From the NCBI GenBank assembly GCA_017311315.1, contig CM029669.1, positions 12,762,390 to 12,826,389 of the forward strand: a DNA stretch of 64,000 bases, given 5' to 3'. The DNA is from Dendrocalamus latiflorus (lineage: Eukaryota > Streptophyta > Magnoliopsida > Poales > Poaceae). This document shows, piece after piece, positions 12,169 to 24,439 of the stretch. Within the stretch, counting starts at the first letter, position 1; the number at the start of each line of letters is the position of its first letter. The position numbers were made by a program, and so were the translations under genes. A model generated the notes under the pieces. That model was not told where the DNA came from, did no database searches, and was given only the letters and a program-made list of their open reading frames with translations.

Positions 12169-12732
12169 CAGCCGCTCCCTTCCCTCCTTGATTCATCGAC
12201 TAACGACTATCTCCCGTTGCAGCCTACCCTCTCCTCCCCTCTCAAATTTCTTGTAGCCTCACCTTGAATGCCTCATTGCTGCCTCCCTCTCATCCTTTCG
12301 CTAAAGCCAACACGCCTTGGGTCGTTGTTGTTCCGCTCGTTGACTGTCATTCACTGCCCATCTTTTTCAAGTCCACATCCAATTAATGGCGGACCGCCGC
12401 CACCCCACCCCAAAAATCTACGGTGGGATCCTAGTGAACCTGAACCCTGCTACCGCGGGAGTGGAGGAAGATGACACCCAGTAGCACAAATCTTGATTCG
12501 ACTCTAAATGTGAGCAAGTTCAATTTATTTTTAAGAAATTTTTGAGCAACTTATAATTAGAACTTCAATTCTTCTAATTGTCGGATGTTTGTTGCAACAC
12601 TCTTTAAGGCCCAATGTAAAACATGTGAATTTCGTTGGGGGAAAAACTCACTCCCATTGAAATTTTTTATGAATAATCCATTTTTTATTCAAAATAACAA
12701 AAATATATCCGCCCCAACATTTTTTTACAGAA

Positions 12733-12890
12733 ATAGGCTCCAGTCGCTTAACCGTCGGGCGACTGGAGCCTATCGCCCAACGGACAACCGACAACAATGG
12801 TGTCTGTAAGCCGTTGGACGACAAGTTCCAGTCACCTGATAGTTGGGTGATTGGAACCTGTCGCCCTGTGGCTGGGCAACATCAACTACA
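12733..12890. repeat. Duplicated hairpin-forming unit
   Basis: Bases 12733-12747 (ATAGGCTCCAGTCGC) pair perfectly with 12759-12773 across an 11-nt loop. About 90 bp downstream a second, imperfect hairpin has the same design (GTTCCAGTCACC ... GGTGATTGGAAC). The sequence after each hairpin is also alike: TCGCCC, then an AC-rich stretch ending TGG. This is a diverged tandem duplication of a hairpin plus tail. I do not know the family. Confidence 0.6.
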
Positions 12891-13319
12891 GTGGCCCAGC
12901 CCAGAGGGTGACTGCAAACGAGATGCTGCTACATTTTGTGAATTTTGTAGATTATGATTGGAAGATAATCTGTTGGATTTGTAATAAAAGTTTATGATCG
13001 TTGCATATTGTTGTAGCGTAACAAAATTTGTGAAACTTTTTTTTAAGAAGGATTGAACTTAGAACGATCGGTAAGTACAATGGTAAGTGATATTGTGATG
13101 TTACCAGGAATTCGTACACAGAGGAAAACTGGTCTATTAATATTGTTGAATGACTTGCTATAGGAATAATTGAATGTGAAAAGACGAGAAAATAAGCTTG
13201 TCTGAATTAAAATAGACTTCATAATACAGTGGAGAGTAACATGCCGCGTAGGGTTTGATTACATGCATAACATAGAGCATCATGTGCGACTATTCAATCC
13301 AACTACTCGTACGACCTAC

Positions 13320-14100
13320 TGCGTGAACCGGGGCCATTTTCCCTTCTTTGCGAGCTCGGCGTTGAGCTCCTCGGCGGCCTCTTTTGCCTTGATCGCCATT
13401 TCCCTCTTTTTCTCAGGCTTCCTCTCGCGAGCGTCGCGCTCCCTACGCATGTACGCCCCGAGATGAGCTTTCATCTCCTATTCTATACGCTCGGTTTGCT
13501 CGTCTTTGCGGCGTTCCTCCTCCCGAATCTTGGAGGACCTTGTGACGTTCCACTCCTTGAAGTCGAGGGCCCACTGGTCCTCTGGGTGGATCTCAAGATC
13601 GATCTATTTGCGGTAGCCACATAGGGGTTCTAGGGACTATGGATACACGGGAGAGGTTGTTAGTGCATACTTTGAAGGAGAAAAAGTAGGAGGAAAATGG
13701 TGCACCTGGTCCTTACCAGCTGCCGATAGGTGACGTTATCTAGACGGCGGTCGGGATAGTCACTGGACTAGTTTGCGCAACCCTAGTAACACATACCTAG
13801 ACTGAGGCGGTGCTTAGACTTGAAGAACTTGCACGCGCTCCAGCACCAACAAGGGGGCGTCTCCCCCTTTGGTGGGTGTTATGGCGAACGCTCGGTAGGA
13901 ATGTTCAGGATGGGGTTGTTGCTACGGGTCACGTCATTGCGGGGAGCTGACCTCGTAGCACGTTGGGCTTGTTTTGCCTGGGCCGTAGCTGCCCTTACTT
14001 TCTCATCGCGGGCGGCAGCTAACCTTGCTAGGTCGCGGCCATTGCTTCATCATCTTGTCACATTGCTTCTTCTGCCTCTTGTCCATTCCGGTGTGGTGAA
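13320..14100 (-). pseudogene. Degenerate transposon-type fragment with possible GRF-like zinc finger
   Basis: Read from right to left, the minus strand gives protein-like pieces broken by frameshifts and stops. A Cys-rich piece contains CWCWSACKFFKSKHRLSLGM (~13880-13800). It is followed by DYPDRRLDNVTYRQLVRTR up to a gap at about 13730-13630. Then comes LEIHPEDQWALDFKEWNVT, a highly charged helical stretch and a tail ending KKGKWPRFTQ (~13600-13320). The Cys-rich start plus charged coiled-coil tail resembles the GRF-type zinc-finger proteins multiplied by transposons in grasses. The family name is recalled, not searched. It is not translatable as it stands. Confidence 0.35.
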
Positions 14101-14116
14101 TCAAGCACCGGTGTAG

Positions 14117-15920
14117 TGTGGGGTTTGCTTGTGTAGTGTTCTTCGAAAATCTCTTCGACCTCCTTTTATAGGGCCCCTTATAGCCTTCTCGCTATATGAA
14201 GATGCTCGTGTGGTCGCGTCGCTGCACAAAGAATGGTGGCTGGAGCTATCGCTATACGAGGCAATGGTAAGTTCTGTGTTTACATAATTTGCAGTTAGCA
14301 CTTAGCACACAAAGGATGTGGATTCCAAGAAATACTTGCATGAGCATTATTGATCATCACTTGTCTGTATAGTATGTTCAACACTTTAACCCAAAAAAAC
14401 ATTGTCTGCACTCTACAGGCTGCAAAATTTATTTACAAATCACAATATGGTAGCTCGTAGGAAAACATTGCGCAACCCCTATGATGAGTTGATGACTACC
14501 CCAAGATTGTTAATTTCATCTGTCAGTTTGCACTTTGCAGTCCATCACCATGAGCAAACTTCTCTTGCAAAAAGGTATTATTGCTATCTTTGTGAGCTCA
14601 TCAGTTTGAACTTTGGAGAGGGTGACTTTTGCATCTTAATATCTTATTTCACAGCACGGAGCCAATAGAGTACATGTAAAATAAGTCATTAGTTCATTAG
14701 TACTTTGGTAGCAAAGTAATGCAGTACTGTGATAGACCTGAGAATCTGAGATGTATATTAGTGTATACGTCTCATTACTTCGTTAGGAAGTAATATATAC
14801 ATCCCCAGAGCTCCTAAGTAGCACTAGGATAGTAGGATATGCAGACTTGCGGAGTAGCAGGCCAGCAACTAGCACAACAACTAGCAGTAGACCTGACTCT
14901 GGGAACTAGTCGAGACTAGTCGGTTGACTAGTCGCCCAAGTCGCCTCCTTGAAAACTCGACTCGACTTTATGACTTAATAAACTATTGTGTAATTTATAA
15001 TTGCATAGCTTGCATTGTGTTTACTCCTTCATCCTCTTTTGGAAGTTATTTACAAGGTTCTTTTTGTCCTATGGTGAATTGTTGAAAAAAAACAGCACTC
15101 CATGGGAAATAACTGTTACTCTTTATTGAGTGCAAATCATGTTACAGGGAGATGTATTGGTGGAGGAAGAGAGACCATACTTTGCTCCCAAATAGGCTAG
15201 TTTTGAAAATGAAATAAAACAGTTAAAACAACAACTCAGCAATAATTCCGTGAAAGAAACTGGAACAAAAAGGAGGTTAGAAGGTATGTTGAAGTATGAG
15301 CTGTTCCATCTTTAAACAGTTTGTAGCCCATTTTCATATAATTCAATTTATTTTGTTTTTGTTGAAATCTTTTATTTCCACTTTCCAGATGAAAGCAAGC
15401 GGAATGAATTTCTTCAGCAGTAGCTAAATGAACTAAAGGTCAACAAAGAGAGGGTAAGTTCATTTTTTAATATAAATATAAGAAAAAGTAGATATCTTCA
15501 CATGCATGGTTGTCACGGTGTAACCGGCAACCATGGCGCCTAAGAGGTGCCTGGATGCCTAGCGATCCCATGGCGATGCCGTTGCGACGCCATGGCAAAC
15601 TCCATACGCACGCTGTAGCCTGTTACCTGTACATGCATTTGGTCTCCCGTCTAAAAGCCATACGCAAAGCCAGTACTAGTCGGTCCCCTTCCCTCATAAC
15701 CTCTCTCTCCTGACCTCCCCTCTCCCGCGGCGCCTCCTCTCCCCGCCGCCACCTCCTCCATCCGCTGCCTCCTCTCCCTTACTTGCATCATCATCAATTC
15801 AACACCAAAGGACATAGGGGCGAGCATTTGCTCTGTATGCAGAACTGTAGCGGTTGGCATTTGTCGTTTTGAAGCCAGCAGCCATCATAGAAAAAATGTT
15901 GCTAGAAAGAGACCAGGTAA
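14117..15920. other. Unassigned DNA with exon-like fragments
   Basis: Two short coiled-coil-like pieces read forward with plausible splice borders: ENEIKQLKQQLSNNSVKETG (~15208-15285) and DESKRNEFLQQ followed by a stop (~15390-15424). They may be relics of one gene. A GC-rich low-complexity stretch (15520-15800) contains 'ggcgacgcc'-like repeats also seen in carrier intron 9. No intact gene is visible. Confidence 0.3.
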
Positions 15921-15992
15921 GTCGTTGTAGTATAGTGGTGAGTATTCCCGCCTGTCACGCGGGTGACCCGGGTTCGATCCCCGGCAACGGCG
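15921..15992 (+). tRNA. tRNA-Asp (anticodon GTC)
   Basis: A 72-nt cloverleaf. The 7-bp acceptor stem GTCGTTG/CAACGGC includes one G-U pair and is followed by discriminator G. The D arm includes TAGTATAGTGGTGAGTA. The anticodon stem CCCGC/GCGGG holds loop CTGTCAC with anticodon GTC at 15954-15956. The T arm is CCCGGGTTCGATCCCCGG-like with the GGTTCGATCC B box. The A box (TAGTATAGTGG) and B box are the internal Pol III promoter. CCA is not encoded, as expected for a nuclear eukaryotic tRNA. There is no intron. Confidence 0.97.
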
Positions 15993-15997
15993 TCTGA

Positions 15998-16004
15998 TTT
16001 TTTT
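15998..16004 (+). terminator. Pol III T-run terminator of tRNA-Asp
   Basis: Seven consecutive T residues start 6 nt after the tRNA 3' end, the standard RNA polymerase III stop signal. Confidence 0.85.
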
Positions 16005-17209
16005 CTTAGTGTTCCTTAAAATGAATATCAACCATCTATTTTCCCTGGTTTGTAATGGTACATCTCAAAATAAATATGAATCGTCTATTTTTGTAATTCA
16101 ATGAATCAGATTAATTATAATCTAATTATATTATGCTTCCATAGCAGCAAAATTGCCTTGCGGGGAATGGAGGTAGACATCTCGTCGTAATCTCCACCAC
16201 AAGATCGACGCCCTAACTAAGCTGTTTCCCGTCTAATCATCACTTGTTGTAATAATGCTGGTTTTAAGTCTTTCCCGTAATATCCATGCGGTCAAACTTT
16301 TGAATATTTGACCATTTATATATGGGAAAATGTATGTAATGTAGACATGAAAATGATGTCTTGTCTTGCTATACTTTCTAAGAAACCATGGTTAAAGTCA
16401 AGCACTGGAGACTGAAAGTGAAAAAAAAAACCGAGATATATTTAGTGATGGGAGTACTTCGAAAAAGGAACTCAAAATAATTTTCTTTAAAGTTAAGAGA
16501 TCGAAGTGACGAGAGATTGCAGCGGAGGGTGGACACATGTATATATTAGCATATGTTCCACTTAAACTACTGCTCTAATAGACTAAAATCAGTGGATAGC
16601 TAGCAGATAAAAATATTTAGTGGTAATTGAGCTTTATGGCTTATCTACATTTGGAGCAATCAAAAAAGACAATCTAACTCTAGCCAGATTGGACAGATTC
16701 TTCCGTAACAATTCTTAGAACACCATCTTCAACAGACACATCCTGCATGCTTTATCTACATCTCACTCAGACCACTGCTCTCTACTCCTGTTAGTGTTTA
16801 TGTTTGCACATCTGCTTTTTCCCGTGATCAATTATTGTGTAGAGTTTCAGTACGCTGGGCAGGTTACCTTTCCCGTTTCACTTATGCATGTCTGCATAGA
16901 CTTGAAACTTCATTTATAAGCCTTCATTAGGGTTTACTATCTGCATGTGTTGCAAGATAACTCTTGGATGTAAGTAGTGAGTATACCATGAACAGCTCTA
17001 AAGGGCCACCTTTCGAACTCATCATGTTCTACCTGTACACTCTGTGAAGAACAATATGAACCGGCAATCACGTGTTTGCGAGATGGAGAAATCGACTATA
17101 TCTGACATGCACAAATATAAGGTTATGTAAATTCGTCCATTAATTAATACTCCCTTTGCTTAAATGTACTTGTTTTACGAGTGTGCATGCAGTTAATTTT
17201 TTCTAACTT
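16005..17209. other. AT-rich intergenic DNA
   Basis: No gene is supported. The text near 16440-16460 ('agtgatgggagtac') and 17145-17180 ('tactccctttgcttaaatg') resembles single ends of Stowaway-type MITEs. I could not pair them into complete elements. Confidence 0.35.
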
Positions 17210-17822
17210 TGACTAGCTACTAATATATCTCGATTAGTGTAGGATTATCGATGACAATTAGAGGAGTGAATTATTGTAATCCGTAGCGAAAGCTTTTTCC
17301 TTAAATTTACTGTCTTCTGATTGTCTAACTTGCCGACGCAGCAAAACAAAAACGGAACAAAGAAAACCTACTGCAGCTATTACTGTAGCAGACTAACGAA
17401 TTCAGCCCGTCACTCTCACTTTTCATGTGCGCTACTGAGCAGCATGTAGATGCACAGATAAAAAATTGGAATGTCCCTTTCAATTATTGGACACTGGTTG
17501 AAAATTCTCTAATTCCTTACTTCGGCTACCGCTTGATTTTGGTCTCCAGATGTGTGCGTGACGCTGGGCTGCCTCCTGCATGCTTTCTGCGTGCCCCTGC
17601 CGACGCGACTTCCGTGGCACCCGCTGAGCACGTCCCGCGAGCGAGGTGAGACGTACCGGGGGACGTCGCCTGTGCCCACATGCGGAGCAACAGCACCACA
17701 GCGTGATACCTTGACTTGTGTAAGCGCAAGAGAACGAGATGTGCCGCTGGTTTTTTTTTTTCTAAATAGATCTATTTTTCGTTACTAGATTATGTTCGCG
17801 GCTATAAAATACCCTTTTGACA
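17210..17822 (-). repeat. 3' LTR of the gag-only copia element
   Basis: It matches 18726-19357 over its length with substitutions and indels, for example 'aaagctttttccttaaatttactgtc' beside 'aaagttttttcctcaaatctactgtc' (split by position). The plus-strand right end is CA at 17821-17822. The left end is blurred, within about 20 bp. Confidence 0.65.
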
Positions 17823-17839
17823 CTCCTCAAATCAATTTT

Positions 17840-18725
17840 ATCAAGTGCTAAAAGTATTTTGTTGATCGTCCTACGATAATTACATTTCTTGCTTGAATCA
17901 ATCTTGAATTATAAGCGACGAGTTGATGTCTTTCATCCGTAACCTCCTTACTCCTCAGTTTAGGGTAATTCATCTTAATGTGGTTTAGCTCATCACATTC
18001 ATAGCATCTCCTCTAACTGTTCATCTATAACAGAACACAGTGTAGACAAAGAAACAATAGAGAAACTAGAAGAACTGTCAGCTTGGTTAATCACTAAACC
18101 CAAAGAATTAGTCTTGTTTATCTTGATCAAAACATCAACGTCATGTGTTTTCATCTTGAAATAAAGATCAATCAAAGTGAGTGCTTCCATGTTAATAGAA
18201 TGATAATAGTAGTGACTAACACATTCCAAACAGACATATCCGAAGCACTTAAGATTTGCTGAGCATAGTCAAAATCAGAATATATGACATCAACAGATTG
18301 CAAATCACTAGTAATTTTATCGAAGAGATAAAAAAAATGCATCTACTGATTCTCTAGGTTTTATCTCAAATTTAGAATACTCCTTTTTAAATTGGCTCTA
18401 ACGAATACCTTTAACAGACTTAGAATCTTCATGGTAATCAGCTAGAGCAGTCCAAACTTTATTAGCAGATTTAATGTGAGCAATTCTGACAAACTCATTT
18501 CTACTTAGACCTTGCAATGAAATATTTTTGGTCTTAGCATTAGGTTCAACATTAGCAGTATTTTCAGTAGTAACAATAGGAAACACTACATATGTATTTT
18601 TAACTTTTTGCTAAATAGCATTACTTTGTGTTGTAGAAAAACTTCTATGTGTGTTTTCTAATAGATATAATCTGATCCATCAAAAAATGGTGGTTTACCT
18701 AAAAACGATCTCGATCTGATACCAT
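17840..18725 (-). pseudogene. Copia gag pseudogene
   Basis: Starting beside the 5' LTR, the minus strand reads KPPFFDGSDYIY (tryptophan codon changed to stop), the usual start of plant copia gag. Then come TTENTANVEPNAKTKNISLQ and LSRNEFVRIAHIKSANKVW in another frame. After these come the long helical region with EALTLIDLYFKMKTHDVDVL and DEQLEEM, then a decayed zinc knuckle CYECDELNHIKMNYPKL whose last Cys is replaced by Tyr. Gag packages element RNA in particles. Frameshifts and stops make this copy inactive. Confidence 0.75.
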
Positions 18726-19357
18726 TGAAACCTACTTTGATACCACTTATAGGATCATCGATGGCAATAGGTGAATGATTGTAATCTGCAGTGAAAGTTT
18801 TTTCCTCAAATCTACTGTCTTCTGATTGTCCAACCTGCCAACACTGCAAAAACAAGAATGGAACAAAAAAAAGACAGCAAAGAAAAAATTAAAAAAAATA
18901 CTTTTTGGGTATTGTAGCAATTGCTGTAGTAGGCTAACGAATTTAGCATATCGCTTTCACTTTTCCTATGCGCTACTATGCAGCATGCAAGTGCAGAGAT
19001 AAAAAATTAAAACATCGCTTTCAATTGTTGTACACGTTGAAAATTTCGTAATTCCTTCGTTCGGCCAGTGCTTGATTTTGGTCTCCAGATGTGCGCATGA
19101 CATTGGTTGCCTGCCTATTGCATGCTTGATGCGTTGCTCCTGCCGACGGGACTTCCGTGGGACCCGCTGGACACGTCCTGCAAGATGAGACACCCCGTGA
19201 GACCTCGCTCGTGCCCACACGTGAAGCAACAGCACGACGACATGATACATTGACTTGCATAAGCGCAAGGGAATGACATGCGCCGTCAGCTTTTTTTGAA
19301 TAGATGTATTTTTTTTATTGCTGGATGATGTTTGTAACTACAAGTGCTCTATTGGCA
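18726..19357 (-). repeat. 5' LTR of the gag-only copia element
   Basis: It begins on the plus strand with TGAAACCTAC immediately after the primer-binding site and ends CA at 19357, a 632-bp repeat. It pairs with 17210-17822. Confidence 0.65.
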
Positions 19358-20475
19358 TCTCTCAAACCCTAGTACAAAAATTGCATCTCTCAGCCTTCGG
19401 GTTAGCCTCTAACCCCATCTCCATTTATAGTCTAGGGCCCAAACAAGTTCTTATCCAATTCCAACAAATAAAGGACCCAAAACGCTTACATAACATGGGT
19501 TTTTAAACCTTTTCACACTAACCAATTTGGACACTCCAAACTTGTGACGTGTCGTAGTCTTCGGACTGCACCTCTATAGCTCAAACTCGTATCATCCATC
19601 TTTGATCTCCACACACTCCAACTCGAGTACGACCATCTCCTCCAGCATCCTTGACCCTCTGGACCATGACTTTGCACCATACTATGTCCCGGTCCTAGCC
19701 GTAGACCATGATCGCCTCTGAGTTACCCTGTATATGCAATGACCAAAGCAACATTGACGAGGATATAATAATCCTCAATTTATTATTTATCCATAAATAG
19801 TATTATTGAGTCGCACTGTTCATTAAGTATACCCCTTATATTTATAAGGGAGAAACCTAACCTTGTGGTCGTAAACTTGTCTATGACCGCTCCATGGTCG
19901 TGAGCTTTTTTATGATCTCTTCATGATTGTAAGTCTTTCTACGAACATGACATAGTCGTAAGTCATTCTACAACCACCTTGTGTTCATGAATTCTTCTAC
20001 GACTAGCATGACTTCGACTACCTTATCTACGACAACAAGTTATGTTGCAGTCTGTCTGACAAGGCAGTTAGTGTACGCAGTTGTTCTCTAGAATAACTGC
20101 ACATAAATTTTCCCTCCGCTTTTAGCAATAACAACCAGGTGATGAAGGGATACCATGTCTCTGACAATAACTTCCATCAGACGGTTCTTATCTAAAACAT
20201 TAAGATGTTTTTTGGCATGGAGCAACCACCACCTCTTTGTGTGCTATATAATGGTTGACGTCAGGGAGAGAAGGAGGAGGACGGGGGAGAAGCACAAGAC
20301 GTCCTGCATTAGTCTTTCTCTTCATTGTAATTAGTACACTCAATAATAACCACACAGGACTAGGGTTATTATTCTCTATAGAAAAGGCCCGAACTTGTAT
20401 AAAATCTCTATGCCTTTTTCTCTGTGTAGTTAGGTGTTCGAGTGATCCCCCGAAATAAATAATCATATCTAAGAT
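19358..20475. other. Unassigned DNA, probably includes gypsy 5' LTR
   Basis: Bases 20280-20470 look like the R/U5 end of a gypsy LTR: a polyadenylation-like 'aataaataatca', then a primer-site-like match at 20476. The LTR start cannot be fixed. Bases 19860-20040 contain several variants of 'tcgtaagtctttctacgac', an internal minor repeat. Confidence 0.35.
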
Positions 20476-22959
20476 TGGTATTAGAACACCGATAGTTCCT
20501 CATCAACAAATTCTCTTCTTTCTGATGTCCTTATGGCAGGAGAATAGAACAAGGAGAATTAGTTCAACTTGGCCGACTACGTAGATCTCAACATGGATAC
20601 CTGTTATGACTATGAGTAGACTATGCTTTCATTTGATGGTTAGGCTATCTCTAGAGATCCTTTACGAGATCCTGGAGATCGCACCATGGATAGGGTTGAG
20701 AAGGGATCCTTATCCCTCATAACGTTACACTCAACGGAGGAACTAGGTTCTCCAAAGGGCAAGGGTCAATCTGACCATATATAGGACTGTACCAATGCAG
20801 ATCTAGAACATGATGAGGGATTTACCTCCAAATGCTCAAATCCCTCAGCAGCCATCCAATTTGGTTCAGCAAGTCCAGGAATTCATCCCTCCAGGGCTCC
20901 ATCGACATCTGGTTGTCGTCACCCTTTGGTTGTCCCCGCAAAGAATGTGGGTGGGCTCCCTGCGAGTCCGTCCATACCCTCGCAGGGTTTGACTCCAATC
21001 GGAGATGGCTATAACCCAGAGTTCCCTTTCTTGGAGGGGTTTATTCCAGATCATGAGGCACTGTCGTTGATTAGTCCTCAAGCTAGGAGGCATTAGATGC
21101 AAGTGGAGATCATATCTAGGAGGTCTTCGCCCTCCCTTCAAATCTTGCTGGTTCTCCCAGAAGAAGGCCTGAGGATGTTTTCAGCCACTCACACATTACG
21201 ACCCCTTGTGGTGATAGTGAGGAGGTCTTTGGCGATGGACGAGGTCAGTACTCTAATGAGCGTGGGAGAAATCCTTGAAATAATTGCTCTTCATTAAGGT
21301 GAAATCAAGCAGCCTCAGACATAGAAGATCCTGAAACCATCCGGAGAAGAAGATTGGCAGCCTAGAGGATTTTGCCTGGTGCATCCTGTATCAATTTGAG
21401 GAGGCTTAAGAGCTTCAGCGTATAAATGACTTGCTCAAAAACCCAACTCTAGAACTTGGATGAGCACCAGGTTATGACCATTTTGCCAAGGGGATCACAT
21501 GAAGACTCCAAAGCATGATGGCCAGACTTGAGCAACCTCATTGGCATAATTACGGGAGTTGAATAGGTACGATTGGAAATCGACATGATGACAGGTCATG
21601 TCGTTCTTCTAATCACAAGTCCAATCAGGGAAGGGTTCTTTGAGCATCCTAAGATCAACAAACTTTTAGAGGAGGTGATCATTCACTGTTTTGAGCAAGA
21701 GATCTACAACAACAGATGGAATACAAGGAGTATTACCCTTGTATGACTGAGACTTATCTTAGGTTGGGTCCGACAACTATCGAGCATTATTGAGTACAAT
21801 CGCCCGGAGACGCCAATCATCCTTTTTCACAAAGGAGGTGTCACGATCTTGTTATCGGATGTCGGGCTTTTACACTTGATCTCCGAGTAGTTTGCTGACC
21901 GCCGTGGTTTCAACTGGTGAACATGGAGAAGTTCGATGGATCTCAAAATCCTATCGAATTCCTTCAAATTTACACTATCGCATGTCATGGCGAATTACCT
22001 TTCAACTGTGCTTGAGGGATCTGCTCGATCGTGGTTGTTAAATCAACCACTGGAGTCGATCCATTCATGGCAACACCTTTGTGACCTTCTACTAGCCAAT
22101 TTCTAGGGCACCTAAAATCTCCCTGAGAAGGAGGATGACCTGCATGGGATGAGACAAAATAGTAGTGAGACCTTACGTTAGTTCATCAGCTGTTTTAGTC
22201 AGGTTGTAATTCCATACCTAAGGTTTTTGACTCTTTTGTTATTAGAGCATTTAAGCAGGGAGTCTGTAATAGAAAGTTCACTGAAGGTATCACTTTGAAT
22301 CCTCTGATTACTGCCGTCGAACTTTGAGATGGCTGATTGATATGCGACTGCTACTGAAAAAGTTGAATGGAGCAAAACCATTGATCGAGCTGATAAAAGT
22401 CCTAAAGAGGCAGACGAAGGTAGCAAAAAGGAGACAAAATCTAAGAAATCCATGAACAAGGCAAAGGGCCAAAAGCTTCAAGCCAATAGTTCCAAGGAGG
22501 CCTTGGCTGTAAGTGATAAGGAGCCACAAAGTTCCAAACAATACTCTGATCATGGAAAGCGCAATTGCCGTACGGAAGGATAATAAGCCTAGGTGGTGTT
22601 CTCTTCATAAAAAGGAAGGACACAACCTTCATAATTGCCAAGTTTTCCAATGAAAACATGAGGACAATTGCTCTAGCAAAGGACCACTTCCTACACTGGA
22701 GGAGTTAGGACAAACAAGTGGTTGGAAGCAGTCGGACAATGATGAGATGTCATTCGAAGATCCGAAGCACACCATCAAGCACATCTGTGGAGGATCTTCA
22801 ACATACAAATCAAAACACTAGTATAAAGATCTCAAACAAAGGTAAACTCCATTGACCCTCCTCTTGTTAATAATTTTCCAAAGTAGTCGAAGTTACCATT
22901 TCCTTTAAGAAAAGTGACTGTCCAATCCCTTCAACTTGACCAGGTTGGTTTTTTATTGT

Positions 22960-23340
22960 GGTCAAGCCCACTATCAATAACTATTGAGTAAATTGAGTGT
23001 TAATTGATGGTGGTAGTTCATTAAATATTTTATTTGTGAGTGCCCTGGACGAGATGCATATTCCTTGAACCAGAATAAAACTCGTACGATATTCATTCCA
23101 CGGGATCGTACTAGGATCTTCGGCCAAGCCAATTGATCATGTTTCTCTTCCTGTAACATTTGGTTCTCTAGGCAATTTCAGGATCGAAAATCTCTTTTGA
23201 TGTGGTCAATTTCGACATGGCATATAATGCTATAATCGAACGACCAACTTTGGCACGATTCTTTATTATTACTCACTATGCATATCAATGTGTTAGATGT
23301 CATGTCCCAAAGGAGTAATCATAGTCCACTGTAATAAAAA
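22960..23340 (+). pseudogene. Gypsy aspartic protease remnant
   Basis: The plus strand contains VLIDGGSS, followed by the family-typical IPRT-like and FHGIVLGSSAKPIDH stretches and a CPKGVI motif near 23310, in shifting frames. DGG replaces the DTG/DSG active-site triplet, a form seen in some plant gypsy lineages. The copy is not translatable as one frame. Confidence 0.6.
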
Positions 23341-23692
23341 GATGGCGCTTACATGCGACCGTAAGTCCCTCGAGATGTTAGGCTAGTTACCAACTCGAGA
23401 AGCAAGTAAGGCATATCCTTCAACCAAGTAATCGAAGCCTAAAGCTACACCAAAGCAAAACGAACATGTCAAAGAGGTTCCGCTGGATCCAGAGAAGCAT
23501 TCAAAGACTGTTCACATCGAGATCACTTTTGATCTTGCATAGAATGATGCCCTCATCACCTTACTCCGGGCAAACTTAGATGTCTTCATGTGGCAACCAT
23601 CTGACATGCCTGGAGTCCCCATGGAGGTGATCAAGCACAGGCTAGCTTAACGGCCTAACACGAAACCTGTAAAACAAAAGTTACAAAGATTT

Positions 23693-24327
23693 GTGCCTGA
23701 TCGATGGGATGCCATTAGGTTAGAATTGGACAAGCTACTGAAAGTAGGTTTTATAAGGGAAGTCAATCACTTAGAGTTGTTGGCTAACCCTGTGATGGTT
23801 AAAAGGTCTAATGGTAAGTGGAGTATGTGCATAGACTATGCTAATCTTAATAAAGCTTGTCTAAAAGATGATTTTCCTCTTTCTCATATCGATCAGTTGG
23901 TTGATTCTACTGCTAGCCATGAAGTATTAAGCTTTTTAGATGCATACCCTAGCTATTATTAGATTAGTATGTGTCTAGAAGATGAAGAGAAGACCACATT
24001 TATTACACCATTTGGGATATTTTGATATGTCAAAATGCCATTTGGTTTGAAAAATGCTGGTCCCACTTTTCAGCGTCTGATGCAATTAAGTTTTTTTTGT
24101 CTCAACTAGGCCAAAATTTGGAAGCCTATGTTGACGATCTAGTCATAAAAAGCATCAAACGACATGATCATATTTCTGACCTGCAAGAAACATTTGACAA
24201 CCTTAGAAAACACCATTTGAAACTCAATCCTGAGAAGTGTGTGTTTGGAGTTTCTTCAGGAGTTGCTCGGATTCCTTATATCTGTAAGAGGTATCGAAGC
24301 AAATCTTGGAAAGATAAAGGCAATTGA
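23693..24327 (+). pseudogene. Gypsy reverse transcriptase remnant
   Basis: Two open pieces (23693-23962 and 24022-24327) cover most of an RT domain. The first has LDKLLKVGFIREV and NGKWSMCIDYANLNKAC. The break contains MCLEDEEKTTFITPFG and MPFGLKNAGPTFQRLMQ. The second has the catalytic YVDD box in AYVDDLVIKS and HHLKLNPEKCVFGV. It would copy element RNA to DNA. One in-frame stop and frameshifts abolish function. Confidence 0.85.
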
Positions 24328-24439
24328 GTAAATGCGCCATCCAACCTCTAAGAAAGAACTCTAGAAGCTCATGGTCATAGGGTGCATATTGGTTTTAAGT
24401 CATTTCATCGCACAATAGGGAGAAAAATGACTCCCTTTC

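Larger units (their letters stand above)
17210..19357 (-). mobile_element. Non-autonomous Ty1/copia element carrying only gag
   Basis: Two direct repeats (~17210-17822 and 18726-19357) flank a ~0.9-kb interior read on the minus strand. Next to the right repeat, the plus-strand GATCTGATACCA at 18713-18724 is, on the minus strand, a near match to the initiator-Met primer site TGGTATCAGAGC. The right repeat is therefore the 5' LTR. The interior codes only for degenerate gag and runs straight into the 3' LTR, so protease, integrase, RT and RNase H are absent. Repeats have diverged and gag has stops, so the copy is old. Its left border is approximate and I could not identify a target duplication. 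Confidence 0.7.

Noticed and set aside
17145..17209. Stowaway-like end 'tactccctttgcttaaatg'
   Set aside because: Only one end is recognisable; no matching right end could be found on the far side of the copia element.
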